Shown here: positions 15,915-23,355 of the stretch, in pieces
Layout: each line of letters opens with the position of its first letter
Position numbering within the stretch: the stretch's first letter is position 1
Source: Oscillospiraceae bacterium
GTDB lineage: Bacteria > Bacillota_A > Clostridia > Oscillospirales > Ruminococcaceae
NCBI GenBank assembly: GCA_017523995.1
Contig: JAFWUX010000057.1
Coordinates: forward strand, 1 to 64,000
Direction of reading: 5' to 3'
Length of the DNA: 64,000 nt
Program-made: the position numbers and the translations under genes
Notes under the pieces: generated by a model
The model's database searches: none
What the model was told of the DNA's origin: nothing
The model's input: only the letters and a program-made list of their open reading frames with translations

Positions 15915-17108
15915 TTATTTTTCGCGTTCAAGGCGGAACTCGACCGAGCGCTTGAGATAGCCGAGATATTCCGCATCGCGGCACATTGCCTTGCCGATAT
16001 CATCGGAGAGCTTTGCAACCGGTCTGCCGTTGACATACTGCAGCTTGATGACGATGTTCAGCGCCTTTTCCTCGGTATCATTCGAGCAGAAGGTACCGAT
16101 GCCGAAGGAGACCTTCGTCTTGTCGCAGAAGTAGTCATAGAGCTTCTGTGCACGGTCGAAATCAAGGCTGTCGCTGAACAGCAGCAGCTTTGTCTTCGGA
16201 TCGACGCCGAATTTCTTATAGTGCGCGATCATCTTCTCGCCCCATGCATAGGGGTCACCGCTGTCATGGCGCACGCCGGTGTAATTGTTGACCATCGAGC
16301 GGTTGAAATCGAGCAGGAACAGATCGGTTGTGATCGTGTCGGTCAGCGCGGTGCCGTTGTCGCCGTCATATTCCGCATACCAGTCCTTCATTGCGTAGTG
16401 GTTCGTGTATGCGAGCGGGATCGAATCAATGCCCTGATACATCTGCACGAACTCATGCGCATAGGTGCCGATCGGCGTGACATTGTACTTCATTGCGAGA
16501 TAGACATTCGATGTGCCGACGCAGTTTTTCGTCTCGGTGACGAAGCGCCTGACCACAACATCCTCCCACTCGCGGGAGAGTCTTCTGCGGCAGCCGAACT
16601 CCGCAAACTTGAATGTATAGGTGCCGTCATTCATCGCCTTGATCTTTGCATCGAGGCGCTCCTCTGCGGATTTGCGCAGGCGGTCATAATCGAACTGCAT
16701 GCGGAAGTAAACCTCATTGACGATTTCCAGCAGGTAAATCTCAAACTGCATTGCGGAGAACAGCGGGCCGTCCACAACGATCTGCAGCTCACCGTTTTCA
16801 TCGAGCTTTGCGGTCACGTAATCGCGGATCGGGTGCCACAGGCGCAGGAATTCGACGTAATCCTTTTTGATGAAGCGGATCGTGCGCAGATAATCCAGCT
16901 CCTCTTTTGTAAAGCGGAGCGAGCAGAGGTGGTCGATCTGCTCGTTGATCTCCTGCACCATCTCCGGCGTAAAGACAACGCCCTTTGTGCGGCACTTGAA
17001 ATAATACTGTCCGCAGAGATCGGTGTGCTTGTGGAAGATGACCTGATCCATATTGAACTTGTACAGGTCGGTATCCAGCAGGGAAATGACAATCGGTTCG
17101 AGTTTCAT
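15915..17108 (-). CDS. pncB: Nicotinate phosphoribosyltransferase, PncB type
   Basis: The 397-residue enzyme would make nicotinate mononucleotide from nicotinate and PRPP with ATP, the entry of niacin salvage into NAD. Visible landmarks are SLLDTDLYKFNMDQVIF, CVGTSNVYLAMKYNVTPIGT followed by the catalytic-His loop YAHEFVQMYQG, and the PRPP-site segment GVRHDSGDPYAWGEK. Length and motifs fit the E. coli PncB branch, not the branch encoded at 31071. ATG 17108 has AAAGGA upstream. It follows the unknown gene at 17143 by 34 bases and likely shares its promoter. An NrtR-like regulator gene lies 1.4 kb upstream. Confidence 0.88.
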   Translation of the reverse strand: MKLEPIVISLLDTDLYKFNMDQVIFHKHTDLCGQYYFKCRTKGVVFTPEMVQEINEQIDHLCSLRFTKEELDYLRTIRFIKKDYVEFLRLWHPIRDYVTAKLDENGELQIVVDGPLFSAMQFEIYLLEIVNEVYFRMQFDYDRLRKSAEERLDAKIKAMNDGTYTFKFAEFGCRRRLSREWEDVVVRRFVTETKNCVGTSNVYLAMKYNVTPIGTYAHEFVQMYQGIDSIPLAYTNHYAMKDWYAEYDGDNGTALTDTITTDLFLLDFNRSMVNNYTGVRHDSGDPYAWGEKMIAHYKKFGVDPKTKLLLFSDSLDFDRAQKLYDYFCDKTKVSFGIGTFCSNDTEEKALNIVIKLQYVNGRPVAKLSDDIGKAMCRDAEYLGYLKRSVEFRLEREK

Positions 17109-17142
17109 AATTACTGTCCTTTCTGTTTTGAATTGAGATATC

Positions 17143-17844
17143 TTAGCCGCTGCAATCCGGATTCTGACGCGCAAGGCGTTTTTTCAGCTTGCGCTTTTTG
17201 CGTTTGGAAAGCGGCTTTTTTGAAAAGAGTTCAGGATGCTCGCGCTTATGCTGCTCATATTGCGCTGCTGCTTCGCGGCGGCGAGCCTCCTCCTCTGCTT
17301 TCAGCGCACTGTAATAGGCATACATCGCATTGAGATCGCGGCTGAATCGTTCCGCGTCCTCTTTGCTGATCGTCTGATCCCAGAGCGGCGGACTGCCTTC
17401 AAAGCGGGCAGGTTCGCGATAGGTGACAATCGCATAGCGGTCATCGTGAATCTGCTGCGTGCGTTTGAGAATCAGGAAATCGGGGAATATTGTCATCGGC
17501 TGAAAGCCCTTGTAATCCTTCTGAATCCGCTCCATGACCGCTGCGAGATTCGCCTCATTCAGCGGGAGCGGAATCAGCGCGGGGCGATACGGGCGGTTGA
17601 TATATTCGGTAATCGTTTCCGGCTGCCTGTGCAGCTTTTCGATCCATTCCGCCCAGTACGGATTTGCGATGTCATCCTCATAAAACAGCGGGTATTCTTT
17701 GCCGGATTCCTGTTCGCGCACCATGCAGCCGATGCCGCATGAAACCGCTTCGGCATCGCCGTAATGCACCAGATGGACATTTTCCACCGAGCCGAGGATC
17801 GTGCCGTGGTAATACCGGATATATTCAGCTGTTGTCATAGGCAT
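17143..17844 (-). CDS. Conserved-looking protein of unknown function
   Basis: I do not recognise this 233-residue protein. It is soluble. The first 165 residues are mixed alpha/beta with many aromatic residues (YIRYYHGTILGS, VHYGDAEAVSCGIGCMV, FLILKRTQQIHDDRY). From about 170 to the end it becomes a charged helix (ALKAEEEARRREAAAQYEQ) with a basic tail (SKRKKRKLKKRLARQ). The ATG follows GAGGGGGA. It is first in a two-gene unit with the PncB-type gene, suggesting but not proving a link to niacin/NAD metabolism. The basic tail could bind nucleic acid. Confidence 0.7.
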   Translation of the reverse strand: MPMTTAEYIRYYHGTILGSVENVHLVHYGDAEAVSCGIGCMVREQESGKEYPLFYEDDIANPYWAEWIEKLHRQPETITEYINRPYRPALIPLPLNEANLAAVMERIQKDYKGFQPMTIFPDFLILKRTQQIHDDRYAIVTYREPARFEGSPPLWDQTISKEDAERFSRDLNAMYAYYSALKAEEEARRREAAAQYEQHKREHPELFSKKPLSKRKKRKLKKRLARQNPDCSG

Positions 17845-17864
17845 AAATCAGTCCCCCTCGTTTT

Positions 17865-17893
17865 ATTATACCGCAAATGCCGGTATGCGTCAA
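17865..17893 (-). promoter_or_regulatory. Sigma-A promoter of the 17844/pncB unit
   Basis: Minus-strand -35 TTGACG (17888-17893) and -10 TATAAT (17865-17870), 17-bp spacer. Confidence 0.75.
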
Positions 17894-17944
17894 GTATGAT
17901 TTTTGTAAGATCGGATGCGGCTTTCCCACATCCGGAACCGGTAT

Positions 17945-18181
17945 TTACTTTTTGCGGCGTTTCGATTTCTGATCGGCAGCGCGGCGTTTCTGCTCTCTGC
18001 GCAGACATGCACGGGCTTCCGCCTCGCTGACAAATACGCCAAGGTACGTCGGACCTCTGTCCTGCCCGCCGCCGTCCTCCTGATAGGCGATGTAGAACCC
18101 GTCCTTCTTTGCAACCTGATATCTGCCCATGCGGCCGTCCTCCTGCGCCGTCTGCCGCATGGCTGCTTTTTTCCGCTTCAT
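17945..18181 (-). CDS. Small basic protein of unknown function
   Basis: The 78-residue product has a central beta-like segment (GRYQVAKKDGFYIAYQEDGG then TYLGVFVSEAEARACLRREQ) between basic ends (MKRKKAA and KSKRRKK). The middle resembles short AP2-like/DNA-binding-integrase N-terminal beta-sheet modules, but the match is too weak to name. ATG 18181 lies eight bases after AGGAGG, better than the upstream GTG. It stands alone with a weak possible promoter (TATATA at about 18211). Confidence 0.55.
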   Translation of the reverse strand: MKRKKAAMRQTAQEDGRMGRYQVAKKDGFYIAYQEDGGGQDRGPTYLGVFVSEAEARACLRREQKRRAADQKSKRRKK

Positions 18182-18242
18182 CACTGACACCTCCTGCTGT
18201 CAAAAATCATATATACGAATGGATTACAGTCTGTCGATAAAG

Positions 18243-18467
18243 GTATCGCTTCGCGATTATTTATAATGGGCTCCGCCCAAACCTGCCAAAGGGATACGAT
18301 CCCTTTGGAATCCCATTATCAGCAAAATGAAAGCAGGTATGTGCTTTTATCATAATTCCATAATGGGAATTCATAAGGACCGGCAGCACCGAAGCAGGAG
18401 ATTGGGAAACAGTTTGCGCAGCAATACTGTAAGTCTCCGGTTTGAATCCGTCGGAAACACTTTTTAC
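18243..18467. repeat. Dispersed intergenic repeat, copy 2
   Basis: The 304-base gap 18182-18485 is mostly repeat. The first block, 18243-18330, has ATCGC-TTC-GCGAT, ATAATGGGCTCCGCC, the hairpin CCAAAGGGAT-acg-ATCCCTTTGG and AATCCC, matching 10309-10386. A second block, about 18405-18467, has ACAGTTTGCGCAGCAAT and TTTGAATCCGTCGGAAACAC and matches 26472-26534. No coding potential was seen. Confidence 0.7.
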
Positions 18468-18485
18468 AGAATGAATGCAGATACA

Positions 18486-19307
18486 TTATAGGTTTTGTTT
18501 CCGTTTGTAAAGCTTTGCCGGACGGTGACCCTCACCGCGGACAACCTCCTCCGTCTCCTCGACATATCCGCTGACCATACGGCGGAAATTCGCCGGCAGA
18601 ACCGAGACATTCATGATCGTTTCCTGCACCTTCTGCAGCGCGGTCAAAGTGAAGGTCTCCGGCAGGAAATCGAAGATGATATCATAGTTTTTTGCCTGTG
18701 CCCGCAGCGCGGAAAGCGCGGAGGCGATGATCGCGGCGTGGTCGAATGCGATGCCGCCGCGCTCGAGAATCCGGAACCTTGTCTGCCCGAAGTGCTGCGA
18801 GACCGCCTCCAGCACTGCATGCAGCTCGTTCCCGCCGTAGGTAAGTTTCAGGTGATAGGTGCCGTCCTCCTCACAGGTGAAGCTAACCTCGAACCACTGG
18901 GCATCGTCCGCGTCATCGCAGGCAGTCTGCCGGACGGATTCCTCGCTGAGGATCGAGACATAGGCATTCGAGATGATCCAGCCGCGCGGATCGCGCTCCG
19001 GTTCACTGTAGACACCGACCTGCATGATCGAGGCGGGCTTGACGGTTGTCTCCTCGCAGAGCTCGCGCAGCGCGCATTCCTCGACGGTTTCGCCCTTTTG
19101 CAGGAAGCCGCCCGGCAGTGCCCACATACCCTTGAACGGGTGTCCGCCGCGCCGGATCATCAGCAGAAGCAGCTTATTCTCGCCGATTGTGCGGTAGCTG
19201 GCGCTTTCCCCCTGCCGGATCATAAATGCCGCAACGTCAGCCGTCACGGAAGGGCGCTCGTAATCCTCGAGCCTGTAGTTTGATAAGAATTCCTTTTCGC
19301 TGTTCAT
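18486..19307 (-). CDS. nrtR: NrtR-like Nudix-domain regulator
   Basis: The 273-residue protein has a Nudix hydrolase domain at about residues 20-150 and a C-terminal winged-helix region at about 175-270 ending RPAKLYKRKQNL. This is the architecture of NrtR, which represses NAD salvage/biosynthesis genes and releases DNA on binding ADP-ribose. The Nudix box is intact (G-x5-E-x7-RELCEE, residues 66-88), so hydrolase activity may remain. Niacin-salvage enzymes are encoded on both sides within 12 kb. GGAGG precedes the ATG. Nudix enzymes with other substrates but the same C-terminal domain remain possible. Confidence 0.75.
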   Translation of the reverse strand: MNSEKEFLSNYRLEDYERPSVTADVAAFMIRQGESASYRTIGENKLLLLMIRRGGHPFKGMWALPGGFLQKGETVEECALRELCEETTVKPASIMQVGVYSEPERDPRGWIISNAYVSILSEESVRQTACDDADDAQWFEVSFTCEEDGTYHLKLTYGGNELHAVLEAVSQHFGQTRFRILERGGIAFDHAAIIASALSALRAQAKNYDIIFDFLPETFTLTALQKVQETIMNVSVLPANFRRMVSGYVEETEEVVRGEGHRPAKLYKRKQNL

Positions 19308-19337
19308 CAGGTGTCCCTCCTTTGTTATTTCTATAAT

Positions 19338-19367
19338 GATAATATCACAAATACATTATCTTGTCAA
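19338..19367 (-). promoter_or_regulatory. Promoter of the NrtR-like gene with operator candidate
   Basis: Minus-strand -35 TTGACA (19362-19367) and -10 TATTAT (19339-19344), 17-bp spacer. GATAAT and ATTATC arms (19338-19343, 19355-19360) form an inverted repeat over the spacer and -10, consistent with autoregulation. The same arms were not found before either nicotinate phosphoribosyltransferase gene. Confidence 0.6.
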
Positions 19368-19447
19368 GGGGTTTTGCTGATTTTTCCAAAAAAAATTTTT
19401 CGCCAGCATAAAATCCGAAGCCCGATTATCATGATCCGGACAAAAAC

Positions 19448-19490
19448 AAAACCGCCGAAATGCAGCCAATGCGTACATTTCAGCGGTTTT
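19448..19490 (-). terminator. Terminator of the M50-like protease gene
   Basis: A 15-bp stem AAAACCGCTGAAATG / CATTTCGGCGGTTTT (one G-T pair) follows the stop codon, with TTTTTG after it on the minus strand. Confidence 0.8.
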
Positions 19491-19493
19491 CTG

Positions 19494-20039
19494 TTATTGT
19501 TTCACGAGTTTGACTGTCTCCGCAAAGTTTTTCGGAATTCCTTTCCGGATGACGATCACGAGCATCAGCGTGACGATCACCAGTGCAGCCGCACTGACCA
19601 GCAGCGGGCTGTGATCATGCGTGAAATTCCCGAGAAAATTCCAGACATCCGGATCAAGCTGTTTGCTCCCCGGCCGATAGAAGACCGGCAATATGACCCA
19701 GACCATCGCGGAAAGCATCGGGAAGAGAACAGCGATAAACGAGAATATCCGGTAAAAGATATTCTGCACGTTTTTCCGGTAGCACAGCGCGTATATGACA
19801 GCAGCAATCGTCGGCAGAACGGCACCGTTTGCGTGCATCCACAGATCGGAGAAATCGGTATAATCACCGCCTGTGCCGCGGACATGCGCATCCCCGATAA
19901 TGACAAATTCCGTGATTTTTTCGCCCGCAGAGAGCATCACGATCATATGCCCCGTCTCATGCAGAATCGTATAAAGCAGGAGCACGAGTATCGCTGAGCA
20001 GAGAACGGAAAGACTGATTTTCAATCTGATGTTTTTCAT
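19494..20039 (-). CDS. Small membrane metalloprotease-like protein (M50-like)
   Basis: The 181-residue product begins with a membrane helix that runs into the zinc motif HETGH (ILHETGHMIVMLS, residues 26-38). Further helices lie at about 70-87, 95-120 and 148-166. HExxH inside the first transmembrane segment is the arrangement of site-2/M50 proteases. A possible third ligand is not obvious (WMHANGAVLPT at about 67 is a candidate). It is much shorter than typical RseP or SpoIVFB. It is downstream of thioredoxin in a probable operon. Activity is uncertain. Confidence 0.6.
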   Translation of the reverse strand: MKNIRLKISLSVLCSAILVLLLYTILHETGHMIVMLSAGEKITEFVIIGDAHVRGTGGDYTDFSDLWMHANGAVLPTIAAVIYALCYRKNVQNIFYRIFSFIAVLFPMLSAMVWVILPVFYRPGSKQLDPDVWNFLGNFTHDHSPLLVSAAALVIVTLMLVIVIRKGIPKNFAETVKLVKQ

Positions 20040-20129
20040 AAGATGTCCTTTCTGTGTTGTGTGGCTTGTTTTGTAGTGTGATGTGTTACTGCAGTTCCCT
20101 GATGAAATCCGCTGCGGGTGTGCTCCGGA

Positions 20130-20444
20130 TTACAGCCCGAGACGCTGTTCGAGCGTTTCGATCGGCATTGCACCGACCGCCTTCTTTGTGACCTTGCCGT
20201 TCTCAAAGAGCAGGAACGCCGGAATGCTGTCGATGCCGAACTTGACGGCAGGCTCTGCAGCCTCATCGACATTGACCTTGACAACCTTGAGATCAGGATA
20301 TTTTGCGTCAAGCTGCTCGAGCACAGGCGCCATCATCATGCACGGACCGCACCACGATGCCCAGAAATCCACGAGCACCTTGCCGTTTTCGTCGAGCACC
20401 TCGGCATCGAATTCGGCAGCATCTTCAATATGAACAATAGACAT
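20130..20444 (-). CDS. trxA: Thioredoxin
   Basis: The 104-residue protein has the thioredoxin fold with the active site WASWCGPCMMMAPVL (Cys pair at about residues 31 and 34) and the cis-proline loop DSIPAFLLFENG. Length matches the family. It reduces protein disulfides in the cytoplasm. Its gene follows the FTR-like catalytic gene by 12 bases, so electrons may come from ferredoxin through that protein and not only from NADPH. AGGAGG precedes the ATG. Confidence 0.95.
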   Translation of the reverse strand: MSIVHIEDAAEFDAEVLDENGKVLVDFWASWCGPCMMMAPVLEQLDAKYPDLKVVKVNVDEAAEPAVKFGIDSIPAFLLFENGKVTKKAVGAMPIETLEQRLGL

Positions 20445-20456
20445 GTGTTTTCCTCC

Positions 20457-20654
20457 TTATTTTTCCTTATAGTAGAGTCGGCAGTGGCAGTAGCCCTCAA
20501 ATTCCGGATCAGCGATCTGCTCGCGGAATTCGAGACACATACATCGGTTTTCTTCGGTGCGCTGCAGCCGGCAGGGACAGTAGCCTTCCTTTTTGAGCAG
20601 TCCCTCGCGGATGCGTGCGACAACCTGTTCATCCTCATTGTAACGGATTTTCAC
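20457..20654 (-). CDS. Ferredoxin-thioredoxin reductase catalytic-subunit-like protein
   Basis: The 65-residue product carries CPC-x9-CMC-x15-CHC with the following RLYY, plus ENRCMCLEFREQIADPEF between them. These are the cysteines that hold the 4Fe-4S cluster and redox disulfide in the ferredoxin-thioredoxin reductase catalytic chain. Spacing differs from the plant/cyanobacterial enzyme (CPC-x16-CPC-x8-CHC) but is common among clostridial small homologues. I chose GTG at 20654, nine bases after AAGGAG; an ATG at 20672 overlaps that site. Its pairing with thioredoxin supports a ferredoxin-linked reductant supply. No variable subunit is present. Confidence 0.8.
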   Translation of the reverse strand: MKIRYNEDEQVVARIREGLLKKEGYCPCRLQRTEENRCMCLEFREQIADPEFEGYCHCRLYYKEK

Positions 20655-20715
20655 GGTTTCACGCTCCTTCATTTTTGATATCCATAGTATACCCGTGGGA
20701 ATTGCCAGTATCCAT

Positions 20716-20744
20716 ATTGTAGCACAGAATTCTGCGGGTGTCAA
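20716..20744 (-). promoter_or_regulatory. Sigma-A promoter of the FTR-like/trxA operon
   Basis: Minus-strand -35 TTGACA (20739-20744) and -10 TACAAT (20716-20721), 17-bp spacer. Confidence 0.75.
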
Positions 20745-20816
20745 GCAATTTCACTAACTGTTCACGTATAATGCACACATGTATCATTCAGAAAGACAAA
20801 TTTTTAAAATTGGGTA

Positions 20817-20845
20817 TTGACAAATCACACGCAATATGATAGAAT
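20817..20845 (+). promoter_or_regulatory. Sigma-A promoter of the lysine operon
   Basis: -35 TTGACA (20817-20822) and -10 TAGAAT (20840-20845) with a 17-bp spacer. The transcript would start immediately before the riboswitch. Confidence 0.8.
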
Positions 20846-20852
20846 AAGAACA

Positions 20853-21045
20853 CGGACAGAGGCGCGGACTTGATGAGTCCTGCCGGATGAGGGTGCCGAA
20901 CCCGTGATCTCCGGATCAGATTCCCGCAGAAAAGGCAATTCCGCCGAAGTGTCACCGAACGGCATCGGTGCTGCTGGGCGCGTACCGAACAGGTGCGTGA
21001 CTGTCACACGGTATTCCGCGCGGATACCTTGTGGAGTGCTGACCG
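20853..21045 (+). ncRNA. Lysine riboswitch (L box)
   Basis: The leader shows the conserved lysine-aptamer elements in order: AGAGGCGCGG, GATGAGT, GCCGAAG (about 20993-20960 region of the core), GCTGG, ACTGTCAC and TGTGGAGTGCTG. P1 can form between CGGACAG (20853-20859) and CTGACCG (21039-21045) with one A-A mismatch. It is placed between a strong promoter and a terminator ahead of asd, dapA and dapB, exactly the genes lysine feedback should control. High lysine would favour termination. Confidence 0.88.
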
Positions 21046-21104
21046 GGTTTTCGATTTCCGGAACACAATCCGATTCCGGAGCGAATCCGTTCACCTGCTC
21101 ATTG

Positions 21105-21130
21105 TCCGCCATACGCTGGCGGATTTTTTT
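21105..21130 (+). terminator. Riboswitch-controlled terminator
   Basis: TCCGCC-atacgct-GGCGGA followed by seven T. The bases TTGTCCG at 21102-21108 could alternatively pair with the 5' strand of P1, giving a possible switching element. Confidence 0.85.
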
Positions 21131-21199
21131 CTGCCTCAGGCAATCTTGTCTGTGCGGGGAGCCGTGCAGACCAACTACATGAATGGAGGACTTTATCTC

Positions 21200-22282
21200 A
21201 TGAAAGAATTTCGAGTCGGCATCATCGGTGCAACGGGCATGGTCGGTCAGCGTTTTGCGCTGCTGCTTGCGGATCATCCGTGGTTCAAGGTGACTGTAAT
21301 GGCAGCATCTTCCCGCTCTGCAGGCAAGACCTACCGCGAAGCAGTCGGTGCAAGATGGGCATTCAAGGATCAGCCGATGCCGGAAAAGTTTGCAGACCTC
21401 GTCATCTACGATGCAGGCGCAGATATCGAGAAGATCGCTTCTCAGGTCGATTTCTGCTTCTGCGCAGTTGACATGAAAAAGGATGCGCTCCGCGCACTTG
21501 AGGAGGCTTACGCAAAGGCAGAGTGCCCGATCGTCTCCAACAACTCCGCACACCGCTTCACCGCTGATGTCCCGATGATCATTCCGGAGCTCAACCCCGA
21601 GCACCTCGAGATCATCGAAGCACAGAAGAAGCGCCTCGGCACAAAGCGCGGCTTCATTGCTGTCAAGTCCAACTGCTCCATCCAGAGCTATGTTCCGGCG
21701 CTGCATCCGCTGCGCAAGTTCGGCATCACGCAGGTTCTCGCATGCACCTATCAGGCAATCTCCGGTGCAGGCAAGACCTTTGAGCGCTGGCCGGAAATGG
21801 TTGACAACCTGATCCCGTATATCGGCGGCGAGGAGGAGAAATCCGAGCAGGAGCCGCTCAAGATCTGGGGTACCATCGAGAACGGCGAGATCGTCAAGGC
21901 TAAGAGCCCGCTGATCACCACGCAGTGCCTCCGCGTTCCGGTTTCGGACGGTCACACGGCTGCTGTTTTCGTCAAGTTCGAGAACAAGCCGACTGAGGAG
22001 GAAATCAAGGCTGCATGGGCAGAGTACAAGGGCATCCCGCAGGAGCTCGAGCTGCCGCACGCACCCAAGCAGTTCCTCAACTACTTCGAGGAGCCGGATC
22101 GCCCGCAGGCAAAGCTCGACAGAAACCTCGAGGGCGGCATGGCAATCTCCATCGGCAGACTGCGCGAGGATACGCTCTTTGATTACAAGTTCGTCTGCCT
22201 CTCCCACAACACGCTGCGCGGCGCAGCAGGCGGTGCGGTTGAGCTCGCTGAGCTGCTCGCAGCAAAGGGCTACTTTGACTGA
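21200..22282 (+). CDS. asd: Aspartate-semialdehyde dehydrogenase (archaeal/eukaryotic-like type)
   Basis: The 360-residue enzyme reduces aspartyl phosphate to aspartate semialdehyde with NADPH, the branch point to lysine. The Rossmann motif is VGIIGATGMVGQRFALLL, the catalytic cysteine is in VKSNCSIQSYVPALHPL and the substrate histidine is in VPVSDGHTAAVFVKF. The start sequence, HPWFKVTVMAASSRSAGKTY and length place it with the archaeal/fungal-type Asd and not with the usual bacterial peptidoglycan-type enzyme. First gene after the lysine riboswitch. GGAGG lies ten bases before ATG 21200. Confidence 0.9.
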   Translation: MKEFRVGIIGATGMVGQRFALLLADHPWFKVTVMAASSRSAGKTYREAVGARWAFKDQPMPEKFADLVIYDAGADIEKIASQVDFCFCAVDMKKDALRALEEAYAKAECPIVSNNSAHRFTADVPMIIPELNPEHLEIIEAQKKRLGTKRGFIAVKSNCSIQSYVPALHPLRKFGITQVLACTYQAISGAGKTFERWPEMVDNLIPYIGGEEEKSEQEPLKIWGTIENGEIVKAKSPLITTQCLRVPVSDGHTAAVFVKFENKPTEEEIKAAWAEYKGIPQELELPHAPKQFLNYFEEPDRPQAKLDRNLEGGMAISIGRLREDTLFDYKFVCLSHNTLRGAAGGAVELAELLAAKGYFD

Positions 22283-22314
22283 TTCACACAAAATCCGGAT
22301 AAGGGGGTGCTGAT

Positions 22315-22917
22315 ATGCGGCATGTGTTCGTCTGCCCGATGAACGATACAATCGAGATCGCGGGCATCGAAGTCTACAGCGATCTCAAGATCTACGGCGG
22401 CATCTCGTTTGATACCTACGAACCGCAGGAGGCACCCGTTTACCCGTTCGTTCCGGCATATTTTCAGGATTACAACCATCAGCGCGGACCGCTCCGCAGC
22501 TTTCTGCGCGAGCACACCTACGGTCTCAAGCCGCGGAACTATCTGCTGGCGCTGCACGATGATGCGACCGACCTCGAAGCACATGCGCTCAGTGAGCTGC
22601 TGATCGCATGCGGCGCAAAGGAAACACTGATGGAATACCGCGCATTTCTGCTCTCCCCCGCGGAGCGCTTCATCGCGGTGACCGGCTCCAAGCGCGCGGT
22701 CACGGTGACGATGGTGCTCGGCGATCAGGATGACACCGAGCGCATGTTCATTCCGGTGAACGAAGCGGGCTTCGATGCGGTCATGGATGCAATCCATACG
22801 CTTGATCCCGATGATGCGCTGCCGGTTTACCGGTTCGGTGTCGGCGAGGAGCTGCAGAGCATCGGCAAGCCGGTGCATCCGGGTGATCTTGTCCGGAACT
22901 TTGTCAAAATGCTTTGA
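22315..22917 (+). CDS. Unknown protein inside the lysine operon (gene 1)
   Basis: I do not recognise this 200-residue soluble protein. It begins MRHVFVCPMNDTIEIAGIEV. A tyrosine/proline-rich section (YEPQEAPVYPFVPAYFQDY) and a beta-strand-rich C-terminal half (SKRAVTVTMVLGDQDD, PVYRFGVGEELQSIGKP) follow. There is no signal peptide or membrane helix and no evident catalytic motif. It lies 32 bases after asd, with GGGGG before the ATG, and overlaps nothing. Position under riboswitch control suggests a link to lysine or aspartate-family metabolism. Confidence 0.75.
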   Translation: MRHVFVCPMNDTIEIAGIEVYSDLKIYGGISFDTYEPQEAPVYPFVPAYFQDYNHQRGPLRSFLREHTYGLKPRNYLLALHDDATDLEAHALSELLIACGAKETLMEYRAFLLSPAERFIAVTGSKRAVTVTMVLGDQDDTERMFIPVNEAGFDAVMDAIHTLDPDDALPVYRFGVGEELQSIGKPVHPGDLVRNFVKML

Positions 22918-22937
22918 ATATACTAGGAGCGAGAGCC

Positions 22938-23330
22938 ATGATTCTGAGTGAAAGCCTGATCCGCGTCAGTACCGACGGAACCCCTGCGCAGATTCCGGTC
23001 ACACCGGGCAATGTAACGCATGCTATGCTTTCCGATCTGCTGCACACCGATGTCACCGAGCGCCTGCGGGTTTCGGTCAATCCCCTGCCGGATGCAGACG
23101 GCGCCGTGCTGTGCTTCTTCATTGATGCGCGCGGCGGCGACCGTCAGCTTGCTGCGAATCCGCTCGGCACCTGTCTCTATCACACCGGATGTCCGATCTA
23201 CGGCGACCTGATCTTCGCACTCTGCAAAAAAGACAGCGATTCCGCCGCGGTCTCCGGATTTGACAGAACGCAGTCTGAACAGCTCCGTGCATGGCTTGAA
23301 ACGGATTTTGCTGCGTTTCTGCATGAATAA
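22938..23330 (+). CDS. Unknown protein inside the lysine operon (gene 2), DUF3846-like
   Basis: The 130-residue product has no motif I can assign with certainty. The segment AANPLGTCLYHTGCPIYGDL resembles the 'N-x-x-A-x-x-LY...I-x-G-D' pattern seen in DUF3846 proteins, which are better known from phages and plasmids. ATG 22938 follows AGGAG at seven to eight bases. It sits 20 bases after the previous unknown gene and 25 before dapA, so it is cotranscribed with the lysine genes. Confidence 0.65.
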   Translation: MILSESLIRVSTDGTPAQIPVTPGNVTHAMLSDLLHTDVTERLRVSVNPLPDADGAVLCFFIDARGGDRQLAANPLGTCLYHTGCPIYGDLIFALCKKDSDSAAVSGFDRTQSEQLRAWLETDFAAFLHE

Positions 23331-23355
23331 ACTGATTACGAAAGGATGATATAGA

